Counted from the first letter of the stretch, positions 12,085 to 25,569 are shown. The stretch: DNA of 64,000 nucleotides from Atherinomorus stipes (GCA_023101725.1 JALJCO010012849.1:868001-932000); one strand, 5' to 3'. Numbers and translations: made by a program. The notes: generated from the sequence alone by a model not told the origin.

Positions 12085-12750
12085 AGGTTGAATATGGAAC
12101 ATTTTTATTAAGCGCTATATTTTTTCAAAAATAATACCTCCACAGGTCGTTTGGGGGTGTACAGAATGAAAGTACAACATTTCCCAGAAAAATTATATTT
12201 AGCCTAAAAATAATTATAAAATATTTTTTTTACGGGTTCGATAATGGCATTTTATTTACGTCTATAAGCCAATACACGCCGCCATTGCAGGTTGCCAAAT
12301 ATGATCTCTGTGTGGCAACAATATTTCGGTCATAGTCAGGCTTGTGCAGGGGAAAACCGTAGAGACGACCAGTGAAGCAGCTGCTTCAGAGCCCTGGAGA
12401 TGTTGTTATCTGTTTCTGAGGAGGAGTGACCTGAGAAGAGCAAAACCTGGAGTAAATTTAGGTGAAGACTTCACTAAATGGACCCACATAAACGTTTTCC
12501 ACGGAGAAAAGCACTGAAATGGCGACTTTCCTGCTGGATCGGTAAGCTAGCTTGTTTGCTAACATGGCTAACGTTAGCCGTCAGTTATAAACTCCTCTGC
12601 GTTACTTGTTGGACATGCAGCAGACTGATGGTCACTTGCGTATCGGCAGCGAGCCTGGCATCCCAGCGGCTGGAGTTGTTTTTCTGCCGTTGCAACTACA
12701 ACCTAGACACACGTGATGTCGCTGTTCTGTCCGTATTCCATATTCAACCT
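12085..12750. mobile_element. TTAA-flanked 666-bp MITE, copy 2 (complete)
   Basis: Terminal inverted repeats AGGTTGAATATGGAA / TTCCATATTCAACCT (15 bp, perfect) are flanked on both sides by TTAA (12081-12084 and 12751-12754). A TTAA target duplication is the signature of the piggyBac superfamily, although piggyBac termini normally start CCC, so assignment is tentative. No transposase is encoded. The internal sequence is about 80-85% similar by eye to copy 1. Confidence 0.7.
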
Positions 12751-12754
12751 TTAA

Positions 12755-13674
12755 GTTTAAAATTAATCAAAAAACATACTCAACATAGCTCTGATAGAAC
12801 AATTTTTTTTTTAAAAATTATGAAAAAAATATATTTGGTGTAGAGCTTTGGCATTTAACAAGTTTTGAAAATGAAAGCAGAGGATTAAACATGAGATTAA
12901 CTGGGAGTAAAGGTAAGGGGCACATAAGGATATATATGTGCAGGAGCTGTATGCATCTCAGTGTTTTTGTCAGTGGGTTACTGAGGGTTCACTAACTCAA
13001 CCCATTTGCTTTCAAGTGAAGACCTCCGCCTTCTGTGGGACATGTGGACCCCTTCTCTGTGAATGAATAGGCTCCACTTTTAGCTCAGCTGTCTTGTCCA
13101 TGATCTTTGTTAGCTCTCATTTCCTGGTGTGCTCCATGGAGGTGGCCACAACCATGTGAACACTCAAACCAATTACGTCCCTTGGCAGCTGCTTACAATC
13201 AGGCTCATCTTGTGGGGGGGGATTTCTGTAAATTGGATCAGGCCGCTTACAGGGGCTTAGCATGACGTACTCCAACTTTGAGTTTAATCATGAGGCTCCT
13301 CGGCAATCTTTTACCTCTCCGAGAGGACTGTACATTGTGGTTAGCCTTACCTGTGTCTTCAGGAAAAGGAGTCAAAATTCGAGCTTTATGAACTCTGAGG
13401 TTTCAGGCGCAATGGGAGAGGAGAAAGTTTTGAGGAAATAAGGTTCTTTTGCTGTTAAGGACTTAAGTTTTTCTTTTCTCCCCCTTTGCTGTGGGATGGA
13501 GTCCATGCTGAGCTGACTTTCCTGTCCTATTGGACCAGCCAGAGGATAAGCTGTTAAAGAAACAAGGAAAGAAGAACTTTCATCTGAGTGAAGGAATCTG
13601 GAAACCTTGGTGCTCCTGGAGGTCTAGACCGTTTCTCTCTTCTTAACAGGCAAGGACACAACACAGCCTGAACG
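12755..13674 (+). promoter_or_regulatory. prph2 upstream region and 5' UTR
   Basis: About 0.9 kb between the upstream transposon and the prph2 ATG. A GGATTA core (CRX/OTX-type photoreceptor site) occurs at 12882-12887, by itself weak evidence. A pyrimidine-rich TTTCTCTCTTCTTAACAG ends at 13649, so the ATG exon may begin at 13650 after a 5' UTR intron. No TATA box is obvious. Confidence 0.25.
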
Positions 13675-16600
13675 ATGGCTTTGATGGTGGTCAAGTTTGA
13701 TCTGAAAAAGCGAGTGAAGCTCGCTCAGACAGTCTGGTTCATGTACTGGTTTGCTGTACTGGCCGGTATCCTGGTCCTGAGCTTGGGTCTGTTCTTCAAG
13801 ATCGAGCTGCGAAAGCGCTCAGAATTAATGGACAACAATGAGAGCCACTTTTTGCCCAACCTGCTGATATTCATGGGCCTTATAGCTTGTGGCATCAATG
13901 CCTTTGGAGGTAAGGTCTGCTACGACTCTTTGGACCCGACCAAGTTTGTGAAGTGGAAGCCCATGTTGAAGGCCTTCTTGGCGTTCTGCGTGGTGTTCAA
14001 TGCCCTGCTACTCGTCACTGCCCTGCTGTGCTTCGTGATGAGGATCCCCCTACAGTTCACCCTAGCTGAGGGGCTGAAAAACGGCATGAAGTTCTACAAG
14101 GACACGGACACGCCGGGACGCTGCTACATGAAGAGGACCCTAGACCTGATGCAGATGGAGTTCCGTTGCTGTGGAAACGACAATTTCAGAGATTGGTTTG
14201 AGATTCAATGGGTCAGCAACCGCTACCTGGACTTCAGCGCTAAGGAAGTCAAAGAGTAAGTGGCAAAGATTAAAGGTTAAATCCTCCCTGTTAGCTCCTA
14301 AAAGCTGATCATTGACGCGTGATGTTACTGTAAAAGAGCGCTTTTTTTCAGCCGTTAAGTACACGCTGCAAGGTTGGGTTGATTCAGGCATGTTCAGAGT
14401 TGAATATAAGTGGATTTGTGGGGAAGGTAGGTCAGAGCAAGTGTATTTTTCACTTTCCTTTACTCAGGATCACCTTCACCAAAACGGTGACAGCTGCAAG
14501 TAGAGATAGAGGTTGGGGGAGGTTTCGCATGCAGTCAAAGTGGCACCTGTGGGACTGAAAGTGCTTTTGTCACGGCCCAGCGATCTGTGGCCTTTTTGTA
14601 TCAGTTGTTAAACTTTGTGTAAACAATGGTGAAGAGGACCGTTTTGAAGGCTGGGACATAATTAGTGTTTAATCTCTGGGATTACATGTCCTCGAGAATC
14701 AATGTCCTGTCCAATCTGCAAAGGGCCTGGCAGCTGTCCAGAAGTGGCAATAACATCTTCCTTGAGATTTCAGCATCACTAGAAAGAAGACAGATAATAC
14801 ACGACAACCAAACAACTGTGTATTAATAAATCATCATTAAATGTTGTATGGTTTTATCAAATAAAGTTGGGATTGTTACTACAGGTAAATCTCTGTTTAA
14901 ATATAGTTTGATATATTTTAAAACCAGTCTTAAAAATGAAAAATAATTCGATCAGTGTTCAAAACTTTTCTGTACACCTTAGTATCTACTTATTGTCTTC
15001 AGACCCTAAATTAGTATCTGGGGCATCATTATTTCTGGGCTTGAGTAGGTGGTGATGTTACTGGAAATCGTGGATGCTTTGTGATCCAATCACACTTGTC
15101 TTTCCATTGACCTACAACCATCAATCACAGCTGAGATCAGCTCTTCAAATTGAGTACTGACCCAGATATACACATTAAGATAGCTACTTTGCTACTCATT
15201 GCAATGTGACTGCCTCAGTGCCAAATAGAGACATTATCAGCTGCTTGTAGGGATGCATGATATTGGATTTTGGGCTGATATCCGATATGCCAATGTTTCA
15301 CAACTTATTTGGCCGATAACCAATACTGATATTAAAGCTGAAAATGATTTGATATTCATTCCTTGCTCAAAATTTGAAAAATAAGCCTGCTGGATCTGCT
15401 ACAGATCCGGTAGTTATCAGAGACGACATAATGTTGCACGGTGGACGTGGCCCTTTGTTGTTTCCATGTCCTATGTAATAAAAAAAAAGAAAAACAAACA
15501 AACTATCCGGCCAATATCGGCCAATATCAATATTTAGTTACAGTATGAAGCCAGTATCGGCCAGTACCAATATAGGGCTGATAATATCATGAATCTCCAG
15601 CTGCCGGGATATTCTACAATCCCATTTTAGATGGTAAACAAGACAATATGGTGATGAAAGTTTTAAAAGCCATTATGAATCACTTAATGAATATTTCTGC
15701 ATTAATTTTCCAGCTTTATTAAAACTGTAGTGCTTTTGAACGTGTAAAGTTCAACAACTTTTGATCTCCTTAAACAAGACAAGTCCTGAAGCTTTATCTG
15801 CACAGATTTCAAATAAAGACCAGTCCCAGACATTAAATCTCATCCCGCCTTCACTTTCATGGCTCTAACACGACTTTGCCTGATCTTCTAAGCCGCATTG
15901 GGAGTAACGTGGATGGCCAGTACCTGATGGATGGAGTGCCATTCAGTTGCTGTAATCCCAGCTCCCCAAGACCTTGCATCCAGCTCCAGATGACTAACAA
16001 CTCAGCTCACTACAGTTACGACCACTACACCGAGGAGCTCAACGTATGGAGACGCGGCTGCCGCGACGCCCTGCTGTCCTACTACGGTGGCATCATGAAC
16101 ACCATCGGAGCCCTGGTGGTGCTGGTCACAATGTTGGAGGTCAGAACCGCAGACACACTGACACATACACACTTGATCCAATCACACCTCATTTTAAACT
16201 CACTTGGGCTTGTTTTGGACAGTTGTATGATTTGGTTGACGTATCAAGCAAAGGTCGACAAATCCTACATTTATTTAATGAATTTCTCTGTGGAAAAGTT
16301 TGTAGTAGATTTTTCCTCTGTAGTTTGAAACAGATCCAGCTGCATACTCCACTCCCCGAACAACAAGACATTTCAGGTTCCCGTGAAATGATGAACACTG
16401 TTATCTGTTTGTGCATGTTTACAGAAAAAAAAACAATTCTCAGGTATTCTGGAGCTCTACTGAGATACAGAATTCCACAGAGCTTCTCACTGAATACAAA
16501 GATAGTACTGGCCCCTGCGTGTGAGATGAATTGTTGACATTTAAAATCGTTCTTCGGGACGTGACTAGCTCTCCCTTTAAGAATTCCTTTAAAGCTATTT

Positions 16601-19336
16601 TTCTGGGACAGATATCAGTAAAAGCACTTAACCAAGTCATTTGTCTTCATGTAAAGATTAAACATCTTAAAGAATGTTTGAGATGGCAGGGCCTATGAAA
16701 TCTTTAAAATGTTTGGAAATTGGGTGACGTCTGTAAAGAAGACATGCCAGGCTTTGTCTTTAAATCCACAGGAGGTTTTTCCATGACACAGAACACGGTG
16801 CTATTGAACTGACCAAAATGAATCCCTGCCGTCCAATGCTCTTCTTCTCTTAGTTTGTGGTTGTGACTTGTGGTCATTGCTCTTGTTTTCAAGTAACAGC
16901 TATGGTTCCTGAATAGTTTAAAGTAATGGTGCACCTCCAGATTTTTGTAACCTACTGTTGAGGGTGCAGCTGATGCATTTGTTAATTGCATCTATCTGGA
17001 ATCATAAATGTGAGAACCTGTCATCCCTACGGTCAATTAATGCAAGTCCATAGAGATTCCTAGATGGTACAACGGATGATTTGGAGAGAAACACCACAAA
17101 CCAAGCACACACCAAAGTTTACTGTAAGTGGTTTAAAGGTTTGTGAATGCAACCATCAATACCTTTATGGTGCGTTCCAGTTGTCTCAGGATTCCGAGCA
17201 CACGCGAGTTGGTGACGTCATTAGCAGGTATTTTGCGTTCCAGTTGCACCAATTCAATAAAAAATAGACATCTCCGAAACAGCCTATTTGTGAGCTAGAA
17301 CAGCTAGAAATGAACAAATCCCTTGCTAGAAAAATAACACAGATGTTATAACAATGTTACCATGACAACAACAGCCAATTTCAGTGTGTGTGTTTAATAA
17401 ATAACACATATTCATGCTGCATTTTAAAGAAAAAAAAGACCTCCGTGAGACCGTAAAATTCAATAACAACAACTCGGTGCTGTTTACACTTGAAACTTAT
17501 GAACAGAAAATATCGTATATAGAAGTTTAATAAACAGGACAATGGTTCTGGATGCAGCAATCTACAATCTTGAGGTCCTCTGCAAATTACAAGCTTGTAT
17601 CTTGGAAAAAACAAGCTTATGATGTCACTTCCTCGGAAATTTGCCTCTGAAAAACGAGTTCCAAGACAACTGGAGCGCACTACAAGCACGAGTTCTCAGC
17701 TATTCACTCTATTGGTTGTTGAACCAGTTTTTACTGGTCCTTTATTGGAGGTGGGCCTTAAAGAGACAGGCACAAAAATGAACAGTTTTCTGAAAGATTC
17801 TGACAAGAGATGCTGCAGCGATGTGAAGTATGAGAAAAACAATGTGGTTTTTTTCATGATAATGTATGTAAGCCCATTCTAGTAATTTCCAAAATAAAGA
17901 ACTGACCTGTTTATAGTTATTGTATGGGTTCTTTAATCAGTCAGTAGTTAGAATTCAGGTGTCTGGACACGCAAAGTCTTGACCCATTTGGCATTTCTGT
18001 CATCAGTATCCTCCGACCTTTGCACTTTTTCCACATTCCATCCCTGCTATCAGCATTATCCACTTAATCCATCTCTTTCCAAAACACCTGCATCCTCTTC
18101 ATTACTCCTCCTGTCCCTGTCTTGAGCCACATTTGGCGTGCAACAAACCTAAAGTGTCCTACCTGCTTCCGACCCAAAGGGTAATCCTGTTGAGGCCACA
18201 TGGCATCTTTCCTCTCTTTAACTCTCTCCTCCAGCTCTGCCAGAATTTGTAGTTGTTGTTGTCAAGACCAAGTCGTCTGCTCGCTTGGACAAACTTGTAC
18301 AGATAAACCTGTGAAGTCAGTGATAGTGATCATGACATGACTTGTTTGTGTTCCCACGCCTCAAAGGAACAGCAAATTGAGCTATTAAAATAGCATCTCT
18401 GATCCAGAAAAGCAGCAGACAAACCGCCATCCTAAAAAAATGGGAGCTGATCAGACAAAGTTGGAGGACTTCCAGATTTAAGAGGAGTTATGCAAGCTTC
18501 TCTATGCTGACACAGATAGTGAGTTGGAGTAATGGGTTAATCTGTGGGAGGTGACAAGGACAGACCCAGTTCCTGGAGCTTTATCTCCTCAGCTGATGTT
18601 TCCATTTACAGCACCCGATTTTTCTTAGCTTTTTAGAAGAAATTTGAAGCAATGAATGACTGAATTTAGGAAATGTCTTAAATTTCTCTACGTTTTTGCA
18701 CTTTCAGACATGCAGAGAGAGCTGCTCAGATTTCATTTGTAGGTGTGATCTATTGCATCTCTGAGTGTCACATTTGACAAGATAGGATAAATATGAATAT
18801 GACCATTTAACTCTTCATTATCAATTAGAAATTAATCTCATTTAATCAATTTAATGCAGATTATGCTTTGAGTTATTGGTGTTCCATTTTTTTTTAATCT
18901 TCTTTCTAAAAAATAATAATTGTTAATTGTATGTTCTTATGCTCGAGCAGCCTTTCACTTATTCTAACTCACCATAGCAAGTTTGTTCATATGCTGCACA
19001 AAGCCGTGACAATGTAAACAGTTAACAGCGTCATGGACCTTAGAGCTCTTCTCTCTGGCAAACAAAAACCCTTCGGAGGATGGCATATTCAGGTTTATCT
19101 GAAAATGTGTGTGTTCCTATGTCCTGCAGGTTGCTGTGACTGTCGGCTTGCAGTACGTCGACAGCTCCCAGTCCACGCTGGCTAACCCGGAGGACATAGA
19201 GAGCGAGAGCGAGGGCTACCTCCTGGAGAAGACTGTGAAGGAGACGTTCACTGACATCATGGACAAAATGAAAGCCATGGGCAAAGGTGGCAAGGTGGAG
19301 GAGGGGGGCGAGGAAGGCGTCGCAACTGTGAGCTGA
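13675..19336 (+). CDS. prph2: Peripherin-2 (RDS), photoreceptor disc-rim tetraspanin
   Basis: Peripherin-2 assembles with ROM1 to bend the rims of rod and cone outer-segment discs. Coding exons are 13675-14255 (581 nt), 15893-16139 (247 nt) and 19130-19336, giving 344 residues; the first two lengths equal the human ones and all borders are GT/AG. Four membrane spans lie near residues 18-41, 61-80, 101-122 and 255-280. The large second luminal loop carries TDTPGRC with Cys150 (the intermolecular disulfide cysteine), the tetraspanin CCG motif (FRCCGND), [13 protein letters not shown], and the NNS glycosylation sequon before AHYSYDH. A second sequon, NES at residue 55, lies in the first loop. 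The C-terminus holds the acidic [16 protein letters not shown] segment involved in targeting and fusion. Teleosts have two prph2 paralogs; which one this is I cannot tell. It follows tbcc in the same orientation, as in mammals. Confidence 0.95.
15248..15599. mobile_element. hAT-type MITE in prph2 intron 1
   Basis: Starts TAGGGATGCATGATATTGG and ends ATATCATGAATCTCCA, inverted relatives of each other. Flanks GCTGCTTG and GCTGCCGG agree at 6 of 8 positions, consistent with an old 8-bp target duplication. It belongs with the GATGCACGATAT family at 28160 and 31036. Confidence 0.65.
17170..17680. mobile_element. MITE in prph2 intron 2
   Basis: The left terminus GTGCGTTCCAGTTGTCT and the right terminus AGACAACTGGAGCGCAC are a 17-bp inverted repeat with one mismatch, 511 bp end to end. 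No transposase reading frame is present. A clear target duplication was not found. Confidence 0.65.
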
Positions 19337-20780
19337 ACAAACCCCTAAACTGCAGAAACTGAGAACACTCCCACCTAATGTGGAGGGAAAAACAAGGGAC
19401 TATGGGTCACTACTGTTTTCTACCAGCATATATTTTGTAGACACTCACATATGTGGTAATAATTTCCCTTTAAACTGAATACCTGCAAAATGGACTTCTC
19501 AAATAAATAATTCTATGTTACCAGATAGAAAGATAGCAAGTAAAGGAAACACCAACTTTTAATTTTGGTTTAAAACTGCTAGAATTCATTTCAAGATTTT
19601 GGGCTTTTGACAGTCTGTTTGAAACAGTGCTAATCAATTAAATGATCGATAAATGTCTGATATTTTCCATTCCCAGGTAAGAATTAGAGATGCACCGATT
19701 CGATACCCGGATCGGATATCGGCTCCGATACTGTCAAATTAGCTGGATCAGATATCGGATAAATACGCCGATCCAATCACTTCTGTTTTTATTGATATCA
19801 TAATAAATGTACATTTTGTTATTTGTTAATATATAATATCAAGTACATTATCTGTTTTAATTTATTACTTTTTTTTAAACAAGGTTAAATGTTTATGTCA
19901 AGCTTGATGCCTTCACTCACATGGCAAGGTATACAGTTCATCCATTCAACAGTAGTATCGGATCGGTATCGGGTATCGGCTGATATGCCCAGCCCAGGTA
20001 TCGGTATCGGATTGGTTCAGAAAAAACTGGATCGGTGCATCTCTAGTAAGAAAGTCATCTTTCCTTTGTATTATATTGACACATAGCTTTATGGGGATGG
20101 TGGTTGCTATGCAACTCCCCCTCTCATGAAAGCCAAAGATGCAGATATTTACATCCCAGGAAACACAGTGTTATATTATTAATATTATTTTTCTTTTTTT
20201 TGACTTGTATATAATGAAATGGCATGTAGTTTATACTGTATATAGAAAAAGTAAAAAGATTAACATCCAGCCCTCCCCTCACTCAGCTCGTTTCGTACTC
20301 CAGTCCACCTTTGAAGCCTCATGAAGCTCCTGAGAAGGAGTAAAATTCTGAGTTGAGTCAGCATGAAATGTGTTAAAATGTTGTAGCACATGTTGAAGAG
20401 TGAGGCATGGGAATCAGGAGGTGTGCCCTGGAGAGAAGCATGGGGCAGTTCCAAACATGTGGAGGAAATTGGCAGCTAAATTTGGGCTCCTGACCCCTGT
20501 CCTATGATCTTTGCCATTTCCCCTGTGCATTCAGTCTCTCTCTATTGACACATACAAGATGTGTGTATATGTATGTATGTATATTCTAACTCCTGGGTCT
20601 TTGTACATAGTGTAGAAAAAAATTACTTTTTTAAGATAATGTAACATGCTAAATCTTTTATTTAAATCCACGTTAATTTAATTTTATTGTATTTTTTTCC
20701 AAATGATGCTTTTGGCTTTGTGTGTTTGTGTAGCAAAAAAGTTGTATAAATGAATAAAGGATTTTAGAGACAAGACCTAT
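19337..20780 (+). other. prph2 3' UTR candidate with embedded MITE
   Basis: Poly(A) signals AATAAA occur at 19502-19507 and 20753-20758, the second followed by a G/T-rich stretch. If the distal one is used, the 3' UTR contains the MITE at 19685-20045. Confidence 0.45.
19685..20045. mobile_element. hAT-type MITE downstream of prph2
   Basis: Terminal inverted repeats TAGAGATGCACCGAT / ATCGGTGCATCTCTA are perfect over 15 bp. The 8-bp flanks GTAAGAAT and GTAAGAAA differ at one base, a hAT-type target duplication. A second copy lies at 39440-39969. Confidence 0.85.
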
Positions 20781-23700
20781 CAGTGGAATATGGGCGTTGT
20801 GTTATCCAAATCTTGAGTCACATAGACTGGAGATCAACAAGCGAGCTGTGCTGTGGTGCACCTGATTAAGTCAATAGGATAAGGGCAATTATGGCATTAC
20901 TGCTTTCACATGGACATGGGATGACTCTTCACATGTCCAATGTACGTGTGAGTGAGTGCATGTGTGCTCGTGGGGGGTCATGCATCAAATGCATTCACAA
21001 ACAGCACAGTGCATTGGTTTTTATAACGTTTGTGGGTGAGCTGCATTTTGTAGTTGCTGCCTTTATTGATTTTTTGCCTCAAATCTGCTCTCGAATGAGC
21101 TTTGACTTCAGAGCATGCAGGTAACAAATCTTTTGATCTCTTTATTCCACATATCGATAAATAATAACCCAAAAGGGGCTGCTTTTATCCATCCTCTTGA
21201 GACACAATCCATTAATAACATGTGCATCTGAGCTGAAATCCACATACCCCACAAACTCCCACCATGAGGAATGAGGAGCCATGATATCAAAGCCGGTGTG
21301 GCTTACTTAGAGCGCATGAGGGAGGTGGGGAAGGGGGAAGGCTGCGGAGAGTCAGTGGGAACAGTAAAGAGGCCAACTCTGCGTGGTATTTTTGTTGGAC
21401 CAAAGCACATAACCAGTGCTGAGTAGATAAGCAGCCTAATCGGCTTGAGATTAGCATGAGCCCCTCAACCAGGTGAGCAGGTGAGGTCCTGCTGCAGGCC
21501 TCACGTCAGGGAGGAGACACTGAAAGACAAACAAGAGAAAGTGGAGATCAGGGCAGGATGAAAGTAAAATATGAGGCATGGCTTTAGCCATTTTCCATGA
21601 AACATGCAGAGATGGAGCGTGCATGCAGCAAATACCCAACCCAACATAGTTCAACATAAAATCTGGTGTTTAAAAGGAAATGTAAAGAAGTGTTAGTAAA
21701 ATTTACTTTAAGTATCAACAAGAATACCTACTATACAGAAGTACCTGCCTAAACTGGAATGTTGATCATGGCATGTACTAAAATTTATACATAGATTGTA
21801 AAACTGCACCATGAAATTTAGCTTTAGGGGCAAAGTGAATGTATAGAATGGACATATATAAGATGTGAACTAGAAGTATTAAATCAAAGCAAAAATACAT
21901 CAAAATTATACTTAAATACATCCTTTAGTGATATTAGTAGACTGGTGGATATTTGTTTCTAACACTTTCTGAAAACAGACACTTTTTTAATCAGCATTGA
22001 TACATTTGCAGAGGCTGATATAATTAATATTAATTTGTTTTTGGACAGTTCTTACTCTCATAACTTCATAAAAGCAACCCTGTATATTCTCTGCATTAAC
22101 TCTAGGGGATTTCAGGTAACAAACAAGTATAAAATCATCCTCACTCTGTGCTGATCTAATTCATCAAAAACTTCAAACAGTATCTCATCTGCATTTAGTT
22201 TCCCAGCTGATTTACTTTCTATTATGTGACCATATAATTTGTGATTTCACCAACAGTTTTGATAACTATTTCTATTTACAGACAACTTTTATGGCCATGC
22301 CTCCTCATGTGTGACTTATTTAGATTCCAAACATCTGTCACACTTCCTATGTGACAAAATCAGTGGCTTGTTTGAGTTACAGGAGATCTGCATCTCTGAG
22401 TCTGAGTAGCTGCTGATACACGTGATGTCCACAAGGGGGCGTGTATACATCATAATGTAACAGCTGGTCCTGTCGTTGATGAAAAACTTGATGGTTGACT
22501 TTTATCCTTCTTTATCTATTTGACTTGAAAGCTCTGTCACTGGCATAATCATCACATTCTCACATTTTAAAGAGGCAAAATAATAAAGGCTGAATAATGG
22601 TGACTTACATGATCTGTTGATTAGATCACAACATTTTTGATTAACTGTCATTCGGTGTAACCAACCAAAAATGAGGATGGAAACGTATCATAACTGGACC
22701 CTTTTTCCATTGAACAACACCCCATTCAAATGAATTATGACAAATTATGAGCATGGTTCCTGAATATGAAATCTGATTGGTTTTCTTATTTATCACTACG
22801 TGGGCTTAAAAAATGAATGAATGATTTCATTTTTTTCTTGGTGTTCAAGAAAAAATGATTTATTTGATCAGCTGACTAAGGATGTAGTGTTTCATCTGTA
22901 AAAGATCAGAAAAAGTTTATTACTTTATTTGTTTTTGTGAGCATTTCTGAGAATCCAAGGTAGCTTTATTAGAAACCAGAGGTGCAAAAGCTTGGGACAT
23001 TTTGTTTTTAAATAACAAAAAATGGAGAAAAGCAGCTCATTTTCTCCAGAGACAAGCCAAAACCACATAACATTGGTATTCGGATTAAAATAAAGAAAAT
23101 CTTCTAAATTTAGCTATTTTTCCCACATGGATGGTTTAACTCAGATTTAATCTGGCTTTATAAACACATTAGAACAAACATGGGATTGACTTAGAGTATT
23201 TATGAGAACACGCAAGGTGTGATGTGATGAGTGACAGGTGCTCAGTCTGGGTGACTTTGAGGTTTACGGGCAGATGTTGTGGACGCTGCAAACACGCACC
23301 TCACTTGACACTCCAGTGTGGGCTGAATGAACATGGCAGACAGAAAGAAAAGCAGAGACAGAGGCAGAGAGGGAAAGAGAGGCCCGTGACTGGTAGATGT
23401 GTGGCCTGCTCAGAGGGGCATTGTTGGAGCTATGAGAGGACAATGCACTGCCCCCGCCCTGAATACTCGCCATACCAGCTGACCAGCCATTACCAGCACT
23501 GCTGCCTCGTTACAATTCCTCCTGGTCTGACACACACATACACACACACACACTTGATCATAAGTTTAGTTTTACAAGGCGAAAATGCTTTATGTTACAC
23601 TGGACAAGAGGCAGAAACTAGGTGGAAGGCCAGCAGTGCATGACAAAAGGCTTAAGCCAAAGCATGCATGGACACACATATTGTCTGTGTGTGTGTGCGA

Positions 23701-25560
23701 GTGTGTGTTCACATGTGTGAGATTTACAGCAAGTTAAGTTTAGACCCTCGCACCTATCTGTTCCTTCTCCTGCCTGAGCGGCTGCAACCTCCCACAGAGA
23801 ACAAATACAACCCTCACACCATCTTATTATTACAGGATCCTCAACAAATGTCCTCACAGTGGTGGGGGACGGTCAGACTGTCCACCAGAGAAGACATTTA
23901 AACGTCCACCTGAGAGAAGCACAGCAGAATCATCAAAAAGCAGATTATCAAAAGTCAGGCGTTATCATGACCTTTTTACAACTGAAATATCAACAATCAA
24001 GACACAGTTTAATGTCTTATTTGTTGAGATTAAACCAGATAATTTATCATCATTGCAAAGAAATTTGGATAATTAGGGCTTAAACATCATGGTCTATATT
24101 CTGAACTGATCCAGTGAATGTGTTTAAATTACTTACTGATCAAAAATTGAGAATTAATTAGAAGGAATTTTGAGAAAAACTACAATATTCTGAAATTTTA
24201 GCTTTTCAGTTATTTCTCCCCTCTATAATAAGAAAATGTTGGAAGGAAAGTCAATAATTTCCACACTGTGGAAGCAAAAACATTATTGGTCAGAAATATT
24301 TTTTAAAATAAATTTTATAAATAATTTCTAATTTTATCTGACAGCTACTTTTTTTAGATTATAATAAAAGAAATTCTGACATAAAATGTGTAGTTCAATA
24401 TCAAAATTGAGGCTCCAGTTGAGGATTTTACCTTTAAAAGAGAGAAAAAGAAACACAATGTGTCATGTTTTAGATGTTATTTGACTGTAAACGACCCCCC
24501 TATAAATTTCTCTTATGTGTACTCAAAGCATGAGCACATAAGAATAACCCAAAATAGAAAGTACAGATAAGTAAATACAGTCCTCAAAATTATTCATACC
24601 CTCCAATAACAGATGGAAAAATCAGCTGTCAATGAAATAAGTTGAAATTGACTAAAGTAATAATAATAAAAAATTCTATGAAAATCATGGCACTGATATT
24701 GAATTGGTGTTAAACAGAAATATTGAAAACAAACATACAAAAGAAAAAAGATGGTGCTGTGAAGCTAAAATTTTCCTGAGCAACACTTTGAGGCAATCAC
24801 TGCAATCAGGTGTTTTCTGTACGTTCAAAATGACTTCTACACTTGTTACCAGGTATTTTGGTCCACTGTTCATGGGAAAGGTGCTCTAATGTGTTTGGGC
24901 TGGTTTTGTTTGTTTAGTTTTTTTAATTATTATTTTCAACCACAATTCAAAAGTGATACTTTACCGCACTAAATTATCATTTTGTAAATTTTTATTTATT
25001 ATGACTTTCTTTAGTTTCCTGCTATTTGAATTACTGTTGTTAATTTAGCCTTTTCTGTAATTGGAGGGTATGAATAATTTTGAGGACGACTGTAAATATC
25101 AAGATCAAGGCCAATGACAAAACAGTACATGGCCATATTGTAAAGTATTGGTAAAACTTGTTTTAAACTAATGCTTTACATCTATAAATCAATATTGGAA
25201 TAATTTTTTAGCAGATGCATTAATACCAACTTTTGATATCCTTGAATTTCAATAAACTTTTTTACATAATGCATAAAAAACAGTGATTTTACTTGTTAAT
25301 AAAATTATTGAAGCCATTAGATTTAGTTATTTTTCTCTCTACCACTGCTGGTGATGGGTGTCTTTTTGACTTGTGGAGTAAAATTATGTATAATTATGGA
25401 GTAAAAATGCACAATATTTACCAGGGAAAGAAATTGTAATTTATCTTTAAAAATAAATGTTTTAAAAAAGCAGATTTTAAGGGCACCTGCACACATCAAA
25501 CTTCACAAGACGAGTGACAGACAGCCACTGCTGTAGAACAGGTGTACATACCTTTGTATG
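20781..25560. other. prph2-qki intergenic region
   Basis: AT-rich spacer of about 4.8 kb. I see a decayed Tc1-like copy (24578-25092) and a few short CA/GT tracts (around 23530 and 23685), and no supported gene on either strand. Confidence 0.5.
24578..25092. mobile_element. Tc1/mariner-like element, internally deleted
   Basis: Left end CAGTCCTCAAAATTATTCAT, right end ATGAATAATTTTGAGGACGACTG, flanked by TA on both sides (24576-24577 and 25093-25094). The interior shares long blocks with 35108-35585 (AACACTTTGAGGCAATCA, AGGTATTTTGGTCCACTGTTC). At about 515 bp it is far too short for a transposase gene and the residual frames are broken. Confidence 0.75.
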
Positions 25561-25569
25561 GCTGTTATA

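Larger units (their letters stand above)
5961..13674. other. tbcc-prph2 intergenic region, repeat-rich
   Basis: About 7.7 kb without a gene I can support. It holds a hAT-like pair of termini (6301-8010), a weaker inverted-repeat element (about 8800-9920), a MITE copy (10603-10740), two copies of a TTAA-flanked element (10784-11433 and 12085-12750), and tRNA-derived sequence in both orientations (about 11722-11955), all listed separately. Open frames here are short and match nothing I recognise. Confidence 0.6.

Noticed and set aside
12478..12843. 121-codon frame at 12.5-12.8 kb as a gene upstream of prph2
   Set aside because: It lies mostly within the TTAA-flanked repeat 12085-12750 and its counterpart in copy 1 is not conserved in frame.
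16140..16328. Read-through of prph2 exon 2 to a longer C-terminus
   Set aside because: The exon ends at a GT donor giving exactly the human exon length (247 nt) and joins in frame to the conserved exon 3; the extension is intron.
24685..24889. Open frames on both strands around 24.7-24.9 kb, and the similar one at 35163-35391
   Set aside because: They sit inside the two deleted Tc1-like copies, are short and broken, and cannot encode a working transposase.
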